From Bosea sp. 29B (GTDB lineage Bacteria; Pseudomonadota; Alphaproteobacteria; Rhizobiales; Beijerinckiaceae), in NCBI RefSeq assembly GCF_902506165.1, contig NZ_LR733817.1, positions 1,534,255 through 1,598,254 of the forward strand: 64,000 nt of DNA. The letters are read 5' to 3'. The first letter of the stretch is position 1, and each line of letters starts with the position of its first letter. Both the position numbers and the translations under genes were made by a program. This document shows positions 33,536 to 49,871 of this stretch, piece by piece. Below the pieces are notes generated by a model. The model searched no databases, had not been told where the DNA came from, and was given only the letters and a program-made list of their open reading frames with translations.

Positions 33536-34227
33536 GGGGATATCCGGCGGGCCGCTGCGAGGTTCCGAGGGATAAGCAGCCTCCTGCCGCAGCGCAATCG
33601 ATGCTGGAGCCCGTTCCGATCTGCTTGCACCGCAAGCCGATCGGTAAAACGGTCTCCAAGCTCAAAGTGAGCGACGGATTCACCGATCAGGTTGATTCAA
33701 CCTGATCGGATCCGGCTCTCGCGCAGGGCAGCCCCGATTCTTAAGATCGACAACTTCCGGCTTGGCGCACCAGCCATCATGATGTGAAAATGTCCGGCCA
33801 GCGAGTGAGGTCGCAATAAAATGTCGCTGCAACGCAAAATCGGCGCTTGTGCCCAGATTGGAATTCTGGCAAGGTCAAGGCAATAGGACAGCGATGCTGT
33901 CCCATTTTCGAAGCGGGCCTCGCCGAGGCCCCGGCGCAGGCGGATGGAGCGGACGATGACGGGAGGTACGGCAAACAGAGCCAAAGCCAACCGTACGACG
34001 CGCGCCGCCCGCAAAACGGCGGCGTGACCAGGCGCGGCAGGGCTTAACGCCCGGGGCGCCTGCGGAGGACGCGGGCGCAAGACAAGACCAGCGCAAGCAA
34101 CCTTCGCAAACCGAGAATAAAGCCGGACCGGCCCGATCCTTGCTCCGCAAGGTGGAAGCCGGAGCGGCGGTGGACTTTGGCTGGCTCCCGAGCCGATGCT
34201 GCGGGACCGATGCGGGCGGAGGCGACG
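33536..34227. other. Long divergent gap upstream of gltB
   Basis: 692 bases without a supported gene; the codon pattern here does not sustain a reading frame. It contains a perfect 27-base palindrome at 33683-33709 and a hairpin GGACAGC-GAT-GCTGTCC at 33886-33902 followed by CATTTTCG, which might act as an attenuator. The promoters of ltaE and gltB must both lie here. An upstream leader of several hundred bases before gltB would fit nitrogen control, but no NtrC or sigma54 site was recognised. Confidence 0.45.
33683..33709. repeat. 27-base palindrome
   Basis: Arms CCGATCAGGTTGA and TCAACCTGATCGG, perfectly complementary around a single central T. Repeats with a GGTTGATTCAACC core are frequent between genes in this bacterial group as I recall, so this is probably a dispersed repeat rather than a gltB-specific operator. 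Confidence 0.65.
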
Positions 34228-38964
<4,737 letters not shown>

Positions 38965-38968
38965 CACG

Positions 38969-40393
38969 ATGGGCAAGGTAACCGGTTTTCTCGAGATCGA
39001 CCGCCGCGACCGGAAGTATCGTCCGGCCTCGGATCGCATTCGCAACTACAAGGAATTCGTGATCCCGCTCGGCCGGGAGGCGACCCGTGACCAGGCGGCG
39101 CGCTGCATGAACTGCGGCATCCCGTATTGTCACAATGGCTGCCCGGTCAACAACCAGATCCCGGACTGGAACGACCTCGTCTACAACGACAAGTGGCAGG
39201 AAGCGCTCGGCAACCTGCACTCGACCAACAACTTCCCGGAGTTCACCGGCCGCGTCTGCCCCGCCCCGTGCGAGGCGTCCTGCACGCTGAACCTCGAGGA
39301 CACACCCGTCACCATCAAGTCGATCGAATGCGCGATCGTCGACAAGGGCTGGGAAGAAGGCTGGATCGTTCCAGAGCCGGCCGAGGTCAAGACGGGCAAG
39401 AAGATCGCCATCATCGGCTCCGGACCGGCCGGCCTCGCCGCCGCGCAGCAACTCGCCCGCGTCGGCCACGAGGTCCATGTCTACGAGCGCCAGGGCCGCG
39501 CCGGTGGCCTGCTGCGCTATGGCATTCCCGACTTCAAGATGGAGAAGTCGCATGTCGACCGGCGCGTCACCCAGATGGAAGCCGAAGGCGTCGTCTTCCA
39601 TTACGGCGTCAATGTCGGCATCGACATCGATCCGCAGGAACTGCTCGCTCAGTACGACGCGATCGGCCTGACCGGCGGCGCCGAGAAGCCGCGCGACCTG
39701 CCGATCGAGGGTCGCGACCTCGACGGCGTCCAGTTCGCCATGGATTTCCTGCCGCAGCAGAACCGCCGCAATGGCGGCGAACCTGATACGACGGGCAACG
39801 CCCGGCCGATCCTCGCTGGCGGCAAGCACGTCGTCGTCATCGGCGGCGGCGATACCGGATCGGATTGCATCGGCACCTCGGTGCGCCAGGGCGCGCTCTC
39901 GGTGACCCAGCTCGAGATCATGCCGCAACCGCCGGAGAAGGAAAACAAGGCGCTGACCTGGCCGAACTGGCCGCTGAAGCTGCGGACCTCCTCCAGTCAT
40001 GAGGAAGGCGCCGAGCGCGACTTCGCCGTCGGCACCGTCAAGTTCACCGGCGAGAACGGCAAGGTGAAGACGCTGCATTGCGCCAAGGTCGACGCCGGCT
40101 TCAAGCCGATCGAGGGCAGCGAGTTCCAGCTCAAGGCCGACCTCGTCCTGCTCGCCATGGGCTTCGTCTCGCCGGTGCATGACGGGCTCATCGCCAAGCT
40201 CGGCGTCAAGCTCGACGGGCGCGGCAATGTCGAAGCCAACATGCTTGCCTACAAGACCACGGTCGAGAAAGTCTTCGCCGCCGGCGACATGCGCCGCGGC
40301 CAGTCGCTGGTCGTCTGGGCGATCCGCGAGGGCCGCCAGATGGCCCACTCGATCGACAAGCACCTGATGGGCGAGACCATCCTGCCGCGCTGA
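38969..40393 (+). CDS. gltD: Glutamate synthase small subunit
   Basis: 474 residues starting four bases after gltB. The N-terminal region has the two low-potential [4Fe-4S] cysteine clusters ([15 protein letters not shown] near 49-63 and CPAPCEASC near 94-102). Two Rossmann folds follow: [15 protein letters not shown] for FAD and [15 protein letters not shown] for NADPH. It passes electrons from NADPH to the large subunit. The pair forms a complete GOGAT operon. Two hairpins follow the stop. Confidence 0.96.
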   Translation: MGKVTGFLEIDRRDRKYRPASDRIRNYKEFVIPLGREATRDQAARCMNCGIPYCHNGCPVNNQIPDWNDLVYNDKWQEALGNLHSTNNFPEFTGRVCPAPCEASCTLNLEDTPVTIKSIECAIVDKGWEEGWIVPEPAEVKTGKKIAIIGSGPAGLAAAQQLARVGHEVHVYERQGRAGGLLRYGIPDFKMEKSHVDRRVTQMEAEGVVFHYGVNVGIDIDPQELLAQYDAIGLTGGAEKPRDLPIEGRDLDGVQFAMDFLPQQNRRNGGEPDTTGNARPILAGGKHVVVIGGGDTGSDCIGTSVRQGALSVTQLEIMPQPPEKENKALTWPNWPLKLRTSSSHEEGAERDFAVGTVKFTGENGKVKTLHCAKVDAGFKPIEGSEFQLKADLVLLAMGFVSPVHDGLIAKLGVKLDGRGNVEANMLAYKTTVEKVFAAGDMRRGQSLVVWAIREGRQMAHSIDKHLMGETILPR

Positions 40394-40414
40394 GCGGCAA
40401 TCGAAGGCAACGTC

Positions 40415-40515
40415 ATGCTCGGGCGAAGACCCGAGCATCTCAAGCCGGAAGAGGCGCCACCCAGCGCCTTCCTGTCACGGGATTCTCGGGTCGTCGCTGC
40501 GCGCCGCCCGAGAAT
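40415..40515. repeat. Pair of inverted repeats after gltBD
   Basis: A hairpin with arms ATGCTCGGG/CCCGAGCAT (40415-40438) and a second with arms ATTCTCGGG/CCCGAGAAT (40482-40515) around a 16-base loop. Both share CTCGGG...CCCGAG. The second, with GTCACGGGATTCTCGGG at one end, looks like a dispersed repeat of these genomes. They lie between convergent gltD and the Nudix gene and may end both transcripts, but there is no T-run. Confidence 0.65.
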
Positions 40516-40527
40516 GACGGCTGGCGC

Positions 40528-40932
40528 TCACGCCCCCAGCAGATCGACCAGCGGCGGGATCAGCGGCTCGTCGGCCGGCGGCATGGCGAGATCGCGCAGC
40601 TTGCCGGGACGCACCCATTTCAGCGCCTGCCCCTCGCGCGACATCGCCGTCCCTTCCCAGCGCCGGCAGATATAGAGCGGCATCAGCAAATGGAACTCGG
40701 GATAGGCGTAACTGGCGAAGGTCAGCGGCGCCAGGCACGCTTCCTTGACGGTAATGCCGAGCTCCTCGGCAAGCTCGCGGATCAGCGCCGGCTCCGGCCG
40801 CTCGCCGGCCTCCAGCTTGCCGCCGGGAAACTCCCAGAGGCCTGCCAGGGCCTTGCCCTCGGGACGTTGAGTGACGAGCACGCGATTGTCGGAATCGACC
40901 AGCGCGCAGGCGACGACGAGCAGCAGTTTCAC
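40528..40932 (-). CDS. mutT: Nudix hydrolase, MutT type (8-oxo-dGTP diphosphatase)
   Basis: 134 residues. The Nudix box is complete in GGKLEAGERPEPALIRELAEELGI (the 23-residue motif from about 37), with the metal-binding REL-EEL helix, and WEFPGGK precedes it as in MutT. It removes oxidised guanine nucleotides from the pool before they enter DNA. The only in-frame start near the lipoprotein gene is GTG, seven bases after that gene's stop, so it is probably transcribed with the lipoprotein and DMT genes. Confidence 0.9.
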   Translation of the reverse strand: MKLLLVVACALVDSDNRVLVTQRPEGKALAGLWEFPGGKLEAGERPEPALIRELAEELGITVKEACLAPLTFASYAYPEFHLLMPLYICRRWEGTAMSREGQALKWVRPGKLRDLAMPPADEPLIPPLVDLLGA

Positions 40933-40938
40933 GAAAGG

Positions 40939-41454
40939 CTAATGTCCCGAGAGGATGACCTCGACCGGCTCGGTTTCCTTGCCAGTCAGCGTGACTTCGT
41001 CATAGACCGTGCCGCCCTCGCGGAAAACCTGATCCTCCTCGCCCCAGATCACCTGGGTCGAGACGAAATAGGTGCCGGGCGCGACCTTGTCGAAGCTGAA
41101 TTTCCCGCGCGCTGTTGTCTTGGTCGTGCGGGTGAACTCGGCATAGCGCGGATCGACCTGCTCGCTCGGATAGCGCCAGTGTGGCAGGAACTTGGCCTTG
41201 CCGAAAACGCGAGTGAAGCGCTCGCGGGCATAGGCCGTCGCCGGGATCAGCCGGACGACCTCGCCAGCCGCGTTGACGACCTGCCCCTTGGAGCGCGTCC
41301 GGAAGGCATGTCCCTCGATGACGCCGGTCCCGGCTTTTCGGATGAAGGCCGCCTCCTCCGCCGAGAAGGAGGAGGCCGTCGTCGATGACGGTCCCTGCGC
41401 GACACAGGCTCCAAGCAGGGCCGCAAGGCCCAGCGCGAACGCTATCCTTATCAT
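40939..41454 (-). CDS. Lipoprotein with carboxypeptidase-regulatory-like domain
   Basis: 171 residues with a lipoprotein signal ending LGAC (Cys17). The mature part has a transthyretin-like beta-sandwich pattern (TTARGKFSFDKVAPGTYFVST at about 113-133), which is typical of carboxypeptidase regulatory-like domains. Probably anchored in the outer or inner membrane facing the periplasm. Function unknown. Its ATG overlaps the TGA of the DMT transporter gene, so the two are coupled. Confidence 0.75.
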   Translation of the reverse strand: MIRIAFALGLAALLGACVAQGPSSTTASSFSAEEAAFIRKAGTGVIEGHAFRTRSKGQVVNAAGEVVRLIPATAYARERFTRVFGKAKFLPHWRYPSEQVDPRYAEFTRTTKTTARGKFSFDKVAPGTYFVSTQVIWGEEDQVFREGGTVYDEVTLTGKETEPVEVILSGH

Positions 41455-42392
41455 CTGGCTCGTCCCCCCGCAGGCGCCGTCGATACCAGAAAGACGCCTG
41501 CGAGGATGATGCAACCTCCGATAATCTGCCGCAACTCCAGCGTTTCGCCGAGCACGAATACACCCAGGACGGCAGCGACCGCCGGCACGAGATAGCCGGT
41601 CATCGCCGCCCGGGTCGGCCCAGCCGCACGGATCAATCGCATGAAGAACGCCACCGGCATCGCTGTCGCGAACACGCCGAGCGCCAGCGCGGCCTGCCAA
41701 TGCGGGGCCAGGGCCAGCAGCGCACCCCAGCCGGAGAAGGTCAGCGTCAGCAATAGCGCTCCCGTGCCGGAGACCATCTGCTGGCCGAGCGCGAGCCGGA
41801 TCGGATCGCCTGCTCGTGGCGGCACCGCGCGCGTGTAGAGGTTGGCGCAGGTATAGGACAGCGTCGCACCGACCATGGCGAGCAGGCTGAGCGCCGTGCC
41901 GCCGCCCTCGACCAGGCGCGGGCCGATCAGGATGGCGACGCCGGCCATGCCGACCAGGATGCCGCCAAGCCGGCGCCGGCTCAGATGCTCTTCCGAGAAC
42001 AGGAAATGCGCGAACAGCGCCGTGACCAGCGGCCCCGCTGCCTGGATCATCGCCGCCGGGCCGCTGGCGAGCTGGATCAGCGCATAGGCGACGAGCACGT
42101 TCGGCAGCCAGCCATTGCACGTGCCGAGCACCAGCCAATGGCGGATCTCATGGCGGCGCGGCAGCGGGCTCTGACCGCGCGCCGCGACGAAGAGTGCCAG
42201 TGTCGTCGCGCCGAGCAGGCCGCGGCAGGCGGCGATCGCCCAAGGGGCGACGTCGCCGGCCATCAGCTTGATGAACAGATAGCTGCTGCCCCAGAGAAAG
42301 GAGCAGACAGCGAGGTTACCGACGATGAACGTCCTGCTCGGGCCTACCGGGCCCGAAGGCTCAGGAGCGGTAGTCGCCGTTGATTTCAACAT
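41451..42392 (-). CDS. EamA/DMT-family transporter
   Basis: 313 residues with about ten membrane helices in two EamA repeats; [15 protein letters not shown] near 32-46 opens the first. Such proteins usually export amino acids or metabolites. The start lies 32 bases inside the 3' end of argJ on the same strand, and no later methionine gives a complete first helix, so the overlap is probably real and ties it to the argJ transcript. It precedes the lipoprotein and mutT genes. The substrate is unknown. Confidence 0.85.
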   Translation of the reverse strand: MLKSTATTAPEPSGPVGPSRTFIVGNLAVCSFLWGSSYLFIKLMAGDVAPWAIAACRGLLGATTLALFVAARGQSPLPRRHEIRHWLVLGTCNGWLPNVLVAYALIQLASGPAAMIQAAGPLVTALFAHFLFSEEHLSRRRLGGILVGMAGVAILIGPRLVEGGGTALSLLAMVGATLSYTCANLYTRAVPPRAGDPIRLALGQQMVSGTGALLLTLTFSGWGALLALAPHWQAALALGVFATAMPVAFFMRLIRAAGPTRAAMTGYLVPAVAAVLGVFVLGETLELRQIIGGCIILAGVFLVSTAPAGGRAR

Positions 42393-43614
42393 AGGCCTTG
42401 GTCAGGTCGCAGGTCCAGACGGTGGCCTTGCCGCGGCCGAGGCCGAGATTGGCGGTGACGACGATGTGCTCGCCTTTCATGTAGTCGGAGACGGCCTGCT
42501 CGTCATAGGAACCGGCGCGCGCACCCGCTTCCGCCACCTTGATCGCACCGAAGGAGATGTCGAGCCTGTCGCGATCGGCCGGCTCGCCGGCCTTGCCGAC
42601 CGCCATGACGATGCGGCCCCAATTGGCGTCCTCGCCGGCGACCGCCGTCTTGACCAGCGGCGAATTGGCGATCGAGAGCGCGACCCTCTTGGCCGAGCGC
42701 GCCGACTGCGCCCCGACGACGCGGACCTCGACGAATTTGCGGGCGCCCTCGCCATCCTTGCAGACCAGATGCGAAAGCTCGAGCAGAAGCGCGTTCAGCG
42801 CCCGCTTGAAGCCGGAAAGCCGGGCATCGTTCGGATCGGTGATCTCCGGCACGCCGCGTGCCCTAGCCTTGCCCGTCGAGAACAGCATCAGCGTGTCGGA
42901 GGTCGAGGTGTCGCTGTCGACCGTGATCGCGTTGAATGAGCCCTTGACGCCCTTCGACAGCAGGGCCTGCAGCACGGGAGCCGCAATCGGCGCATCGGTG
43001 AAGACGAAGGAGAGCATCGTCGCCATGTCGGGCGCGATCATGCCGGCGCCCTTGGCGATGCCGACGATGACGACCTCGTGCCCGTCGATCTTGGCCTTGC
43101 GCGAGACTGCCTTCGGGAAGGTGTCGGTGGTCATGATCGCCTTGGCGGCGTCGAGCCAGGGACCGTCGGCGGCGCGCTTGGCGCAATCGGCCAGCACGCC
43201 CTCGAACTTGTTGGCGTCGAGCGGCTCGCCGATCACGCCGGTCGAGGCGATGAAGACCTCTTCCGCCTTGCAGCCAGCGGCCTTGGCCGCGATCTTCGCC
43301 GTCAGCGCCACCGAGTCACGGCCTTTCAGGCCGGTGAAGGCATTGGCATTGCCAGAATTGACGACGATAGCGCGCGCCTTGCCCTGCGCCAGGTTCTCCC
43401 GACACCAGTCGACCGGCGCCGACGGGCATTTCGAGCGGGTGAAGACGCCGGCGGCCTGCGAGCCCTCGTCGAGCAGGACGAGCACCACATCGGTGCGGCC
43501 CTTGTAGCGGATGCCGGCCTCGGCAGTGGCAAAGCGCACGCCCGGCACCGCCGGGACCTTGGGCTGGCGCTTCGGCGCGAGCGGAGAAACGGGAACATCC
43601 TTGCCAGCCATCAT
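42361..43614 (-). CDS. argJ: Bifunctional glutamate N-acetyltransferase/amino-acid acetyltransferase
   Basis: 417 residues. T199 in [11 protein letters not shown] is the autocatalytic cleavage site that splits the precursor into alpha and beta chains and becomes the N-terminal nucleophile. The oxyanion threonines in ASTGVIGE (about 123-130) and the [10 protein letters not shown] loop (about 86-95) are present. It transfers acetyl from N-acetylornithine to glutamate in the cyclic arginine pathway, and may also make the first N-acetylglutamate. The start ATG has GGAGG upstream. An alternative ATG is one codon later. Confidence 0.95.
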   Translation of the reverse strand: MMAGKDVPVSPLAPKRQPKVPAVPGVRFATAEAGIRYKGRTDVVLVLLDEGSQAAGVFTRSKCPSAPVDWCRENLAQGKARAIVVNSGNANAFTGLKGRDSVALTAKIAAKAAGCKAEEVFIASTGVIGEPLDANKFEGVLADCAKRAADGPWLDAAKAIMTTDTFPKAVSRKAKIDGHEVVIVGIAKGAGMIAPDMATMLSFVFTDAPIAAPVLQALLSKGVKGSFNAITVDSDTSTSDTLMLFSTGKARARGVPEITDPNDARLSGFKRALNALLLELSHLVCKDGEGARKFVEVRVVGAQSARSAKRVALSIANSPLVKTAVAGEDANWGRIVMAVGKAGEPADRDRLDISFGAIKVAEAGARAGSYDEQAVSDYMKGEHIVVTANLGLGRGKATVWTCDLTKAYVEINGDYRS

Positions 43615-43681
43615 GCGCCTCCTCGTATGGTTGGCCCGATGTGCCGCAGCAACGGCGCGAAGACAAGAGTCCGAGCCCCTC

Positions 43682-43713
43682 CAAAAGCAAACGCCCGGGC
43701 ATGGCCCGGGCGC
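43682..43713 (-). terminator. Terminator of the parvulin gene
   Basis: On the minus strand a perfect nine-base stem CGCCCGGGC/GCCCGGGCG with a three-base loop, followed by TTTGCTTTT. It lies 30 bases past the parvulin stop, so argJ needs its own promoter between here and 43615. Confidence 0.85.
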
Positions 43714-43743
43714 ATCACGACGGTACGATGAAAATCGTGCCGA

Positions 43744-44604
43744 TCAGGGCTTCTTCGGCTCGGCCGGAGCCGGGGTTGCTGGCGCGGGCGTCGCCGGGGC
43801 AGCCGGCTTGTCGAGACGCTCGACTTTGGCCTTGTCGCGCAGCGCCACGATGATGTCCTGCTGCGCCTTGCGGACCAGATACTGGTCGATCTGCGGCTTG
43901 ACCTCGTCGAAGCTCGGCAGCGGCTTGCTGCGCTTGTCCTCGAGCTTGATGACATGCCAGCCGAACTGGCTCTTCACCGGCTCGGAGACCTGGCCCTTCT
44001 CGAGCTTGAAGGCCGCCTCGGCAAATTCCGGCACCATCCGGTCCTTGGCGAACCAGCCGAGATCGCCGCCCTCCTTGCCAGAGCCCGGATCCTTGGAGAG
44101 CTCGGCCGCGACCTTGGCGAAGTCCTCGCCCTTCTTCACCCGCTCCAGCGCCGCCTTGGCCTGCGCCTCCTCGGGCACCAGGATGTGGCGGGCGTGGACC
44201 TCTTCCTCAGGCTTCATCGCCTTGACGGTGTCGTCGAACAGCTTCTTGGCCGCCTCGGGCGTCGCCGCCTTCTTGGCCTCGACCGTGAGGTATTCGTCGA
44301 GCAGCAGCTTGTCGCGGTTATAGGCAAGGCGCTTGGCGAATTCCGGCCCGTCGCCGACCTTGGCGGCGGCCGCGGCCTTGGCGCCGAGCTTGAGGTCGAC
44401 CAGATAGTTGATCACCTCCTCGCGCTTGCGCTCTTCCGGCATCTGCGCGGTACGCTCGCCGAGATCCTCCTCGGCCAGCTTGAGGTCGCCCTCGGTGATG
44501 GTGATGCCGTCGACCTTGGCGACGGGCTTGTCCTGCTGTGCGAGGGCCGGCACAGCGGCCAGCGCGATGCCGAGCGACAGCAAGGCGAGACGGGAGGACA
44601 ACAT
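43744..44604 (-). CDS. Periplasmic parvulin-type peptidyl-prolyl isomerase
   Basis: 286 residues with a Sec signal (MLSSRLALLSLGIALAAVPALAQ cut near 22). An N-terminal helical chaperone region is followed by a PpiC/rotamase domain at about 137-225, beginning HARHILV and including GGDLGWF and FGWHVIKLEDK. The tail is a Pro/Ala repeat. It should help outer-membrane or secreted proteins fold. It is divergent from secA, which is a common arrangement in alphaproteobacteria. Its longer in-frame starts would add an unconvincing basic leader. Confidence 0.9.
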   Translation of the reverse strand: MLSSRLALLSLGIALAAVPALAQQDKPVAKVDGITITEGDLKLAEEDLGERTAQMPEERKREEVINYLVDLKLGAKAAAAAKVGDGPEFAKRLAYNRDKLLLDEYLTVEAKKAATPEAAKKLFDDTVKAMKPEEEVHARHILVPEEAQAKAALERVKKGEDFAKVAAELSKDPGSGKEGGDLGWFAKDRMVPEFAEAAFKLEKGQVSEPVKSQFGWHVIKLEDKRSKPLPSFDEVKPQIDQYLVRKAQQDIIVALRDKAKVERLDKPAAPATPAPATPAPAEPKKP

Positions 44605-44908
44605 CGGTGCGGCCTTTCGACTGGACGGCGCGAAGATCGATCTCGCCGGCTGAGTGCCAGCAGAACGCGGCCTTGGCAAGACGGCGCATCGCACATCAAC
44701 GCGAGCCGGCAAGCATGGTTCATCCACCGCAATGCCTCGCCGGCGGGCGAAGCCTCTTGGAAGCGACCCCGCCGGACCCTACATGCGCGCGGATAAGCGC
44801 GTGCTGGACCACGCGCCTGCGCCCGTCTAAACACGCGCGTGAATTCTAGAGGTTACCGCTTCGGCCGCGCGGTCTGCGCAGGCCGGATTCGCTATTGAAA
44901 GGCCAGAC
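44605..44908. promoter_or_regulatory. Divergent promoter region, parvulin gene and secA
   Basis: 304 bases without a gene. On the plus strand TTGGAA (44757-44762), a 17-base spacer and TACATG (44780-44785) could be the secA promoter, giving a leader of about 115 bases. The leader contains GCGCGCGG/CGCG-rich inverted segments that might be structured. No secM-like regulatory reading frame was recognised. Confidence 0.4.
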
Positions 44909-47755
<2,847 letters not shown>

Positions 47756-47760
47756 CCATA

Positions 47761-47783
47761 GCGCCGGAGTGATCCTCCGGCGC
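47761..47783. terminator. Hairpin between convergent secA and hydratase genes
   Basis: Perfect nine-base stem GCGCCGGAG/CTCCGGCGC with a five-base loop, located between two convergent stops. There is no T-run on either side, so termination efficiency is uncertain. Confidence 0.45.
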
Positions 47784-47788
47784 GGACT

Positions 47789-48607
47789 TCAGGCGAAATT
47801 GGCCTCGACCGCGCCGAGCGCATCGATCTCGATCCGGACGCTCGCGCCGGCACTGACCCACTGCGTTCGGACGAGGCTGCCGAGCAGGACGGTCTCGCCA
47901 GCCCGTAACGGCATCCGGCGCTCGCTGGCGTGCTCCGCCAGCCAGGCCAATGCCGCATAGGGATGGCCGAGCACGTCGGCGCCGATGCCGGCGCCGGCTT
48001 CGACCCCGTCGATCAGGACCCGCCCGCGCAGCGTCGCAAGGTCAGGCAGCGCGGCCGGGTCATGCTCGCGGCCGAGCACGGCTCCGGCGGCGAAGAAATC
48101 GTCCGCGACCAGCATCGGCGTGCCCGTTCCCTGCCACTCGACATAGCGGTCGTCGACGATCTCGATCGCCGCCATCACCGCTCCGACCGCACTGCGGACG
48201 CTCTCGGTCGTGAAGGGCCCTTCCGGCAGATCGCTCGTCAACCGCACCGCGATCTCGCACTCGACGCCGACCTTGACGAAGTCGCCATGCCGAAGCCTGG
48301 CATCGCCGCGATGCGTGGTACCGGCGAAGAGCCCGGCCGCGCAGGGGTGGGCGATGCCGAGATAGGCCTGCATCACTGGCGTGGTGCAGCCGATCTTCCA
48401 GCCGATCCGCGCGCCAAAACGGCTTTCGGCAAGGCGCGCATGAACCGCATCGCGCACCGCATAGGCTTCCGCTAGGTCGCGCGGCGTGGCCCCCGCGGAC
48501 GGCGGCGCCAGAGGTGTCAGGCTCAGCCGCGCAGTAGCAATCGCATCGGCTGAAGCGGTAATGGCTGTTTCGGACAAGGCAGAACTCCGACTATCGGGAA
48601 CCGCCAA
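47789..48607 (-). CDS. 2-keto-4-pentenoate hydratase family protein
   Basis: 272 residues of the fumarylacetoacetate-hydrolase fold, MhpD/DmpE branch. KIGCTTPVMQAYLGIAHP (about 71-88) and VECEIAVRL (about 114-122) supply the Glu/Glu metal ligands, and IEIVDDRYVEW (about 147-157) the third acid. Family members hydrate 2-hydroxypenta-2,4-dienoate to 4-hydroxy-2-oxovalerate in aromatic meta-cleavage, or decarboxylate 4-oxalocrotonate. No other meta-cleavage gene adjoins, so the physiological substrate is open. Confidence 0.85.
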   Translation of the reverse strand: MAVPDSRSSALSETAITASADAIATARLSLTPLAPPSAGATPRDLAEAYAVRDAVHARLAESRFGARIGWKIGCTTPVMQAYLGIAHPCAAGLFAGTTHRGDARLRHGDFVKVGVECEIAVRLTSDLPEGPFTTESVRSAVGAVMAAIEIVDDRYVEWQGTGTPMLVADDFFAAGAVLGREHDPAALPDLATLRGRVLIDGVEAGAGIGADVLGHPYAALAWLAEHASERRMPLRAGETVLLGSLVRTQWVSAGASVRIEIDALGAVEANFA

Positions 48608-48718
48608 CCTGCCATGCCGGAACTCCCGATGGCCACACCAGCAAGAGCACGGTGGTCGCGAGATCTGCTCTCGCTATGGCAAGGGACCATGAACTCCCGA
48701 CAGCGAGGGCCGCCGGCC

Positions 48719-49294
48719 ATGCCGACAGCAGACGAAACGACCGGACCAGCGCATATCGCGCTCACGCTCGATTATACCGAGGAGGAGCTTGCCCGGTTCG
48801 ACGCGATGCTGGCGCAGAAGACTCTCGCCGAGGCCCGGCCGACCATCTGGGAAGGCTGGCCCGCCTTCATCGGGCTGGGCCTCGCAGTCGCGACCGGAGC
48901 GACCTTCCTCGCCATCGCCGGCGGCATCGCCACGGCCCGCTCCGGCGCCGGCATCGCGGCACTCTGCTTCGGGGTCTACTGGATCGGCATCACCGCTCCA
49001 GGCCTGGCGGCGGGCATTGCCGACAGACGGCGGCGCAAGGCTGTCTATGACGCCTTCCAGACGGAATGGAACGGCACGCGTCTGCTGGCGACACAGCGCG
49101 GCATCTGGTTCCGCCGCGATGGCTTGCGCAGCTTCATCGGGCGCAGCGCTATCCGCAAGGCCAGCAGCGCCGACGGCTTGTTGCTGCTGCACCTGCGCGC
49201 TGGCCAGCCGACTATGATCCCGCTGCGCCTGCTGACGGCCGAACAGCGCGACTTCCTCACCTCACTCGCCCGTAGCGATCAGCTCAGCGGGTGA
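48719..49294 (+). CDS. YcxB-like membrane protein
   Basis: 191 residues from the ATG that follows GAGGG with ten-base spacing; in-frame ATGs at 48689 and 48614 are alternatives. Residues 9-20 (IALTLDYTEEEL) open a short cytoplasmic segment, and two membrane helices follow near 44-66 and 69-92. The C-terminal beta domain (RGIWFRRDGLRSFIGRSAI) is the YcxB-like module. Function unknown. Its 3' end overlaps the convergent exonuclease gene by 11 bases. Confidence 0.65.
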   Translation: MPTADETTGPAHIALTLDYTEEELARFDAMLAQKTLAEARPTIWEGWPAFIGLGLAVATGATFLAIAGGIATARSGAGIAALCFGVYWIGITAPGLAAGIADRRRRKAVYDAFQTEWNGTRLLATQRGIWFRRDGLRSFIGRSAIRKASSADGLLLLHLRAGQPTMIPLRLLTAEQRDFLTSLARSDQLSG

Positions 49295-49853
49295 AGAAGC
49301 GCAGCAGGTTGGCGTAGCCGCGGGCATCGTCGATCGCCCGATGCGTGTGCGCGACCGAGCCCAGCCATTCGACCGGATAACGCTCGACATCGCACTCCCA
49401 TTGCCCGCGCCCGGTCCTGCCGGCGACGAAGGACATCAGGCACAGCGGCGCGTGCTTGAAGATGCGGCTCTGGACCCACGGCCCTTCGAGCAGCGGGCGC
49501 CCGATGAAGCGGCGCAGGTAATAATCGAACCACGGCCCGTCGAGCGCGAGCGGATGGGAGACGAAGATCGGCTCGCCCTCGATCGCGCCGATCCAGTCCA
49601 CGAACCGCCGCATCGCCTCCATGGGACTTTCTGGGTTCTCTGTCGCGGCCGCCCAGGCCTGCGGATGGCGGGCCCAGAACGCCATCGTATTCTCGTCGCG
49701 CACCGCGCCGTCGAGCGGCGCCAGCACCGCCTCGAACTCGCCGATGATGGCGCCATCGGCCGCGACGGCAACGGAGCCGAAGGAGAGCATCGAATTGACG
49801 CCCGGCGTCGGCCCGTCGAACTCGCAATCCATCACGACGTAGAATGGCGACAT
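49284..49853 (-). CDS. 3'-5' exonuclease, DEDDh type (RNase AS-like)
   Basis: 189 residues of the RNase H-like exonuclease fold. D9 and E11 in VVMDCEFDGP are the first metal ligands, and H171 with D175 in HTHRAIDDA form the ExoIII motif of the DEDDh class. The FDGPTPG loop after the first acid recalls the small exoribonucleases of the RNase AS (Rv2179c) group, which trim A-rich RNA 3' ends. A DNA substrate cannot be excluded. It lies 18 bases after the MFS gene and may be cotranscribed. Confidence 0.8.
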   Translation of the reverse strand: MSPFYVVMDCEFDGPTPGVNSMLSFGSVAVAADGAIIGEFEAVLAPLDGAVRDENTMAFWARHPQAWAAATENPESPMEAMRRFVDWIGAIEGEPIFVSHPLALDGPWFDYYLRRFIGRPLLEGPWVQSRIFKHAPLCLMSFVAGRTGRGQWECDVERYPVEWLGSVAHTHRAIDDARGYANLLRFFTR

Positions 49854-49871
49854 GCGACCCCTTCGAACTCC

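Noticed and set aside
33847..34047. Possible 66-residue protein in the gltB leader
   Set aside because: No ribosome site, no codon-bias support and no recognisable pattern.
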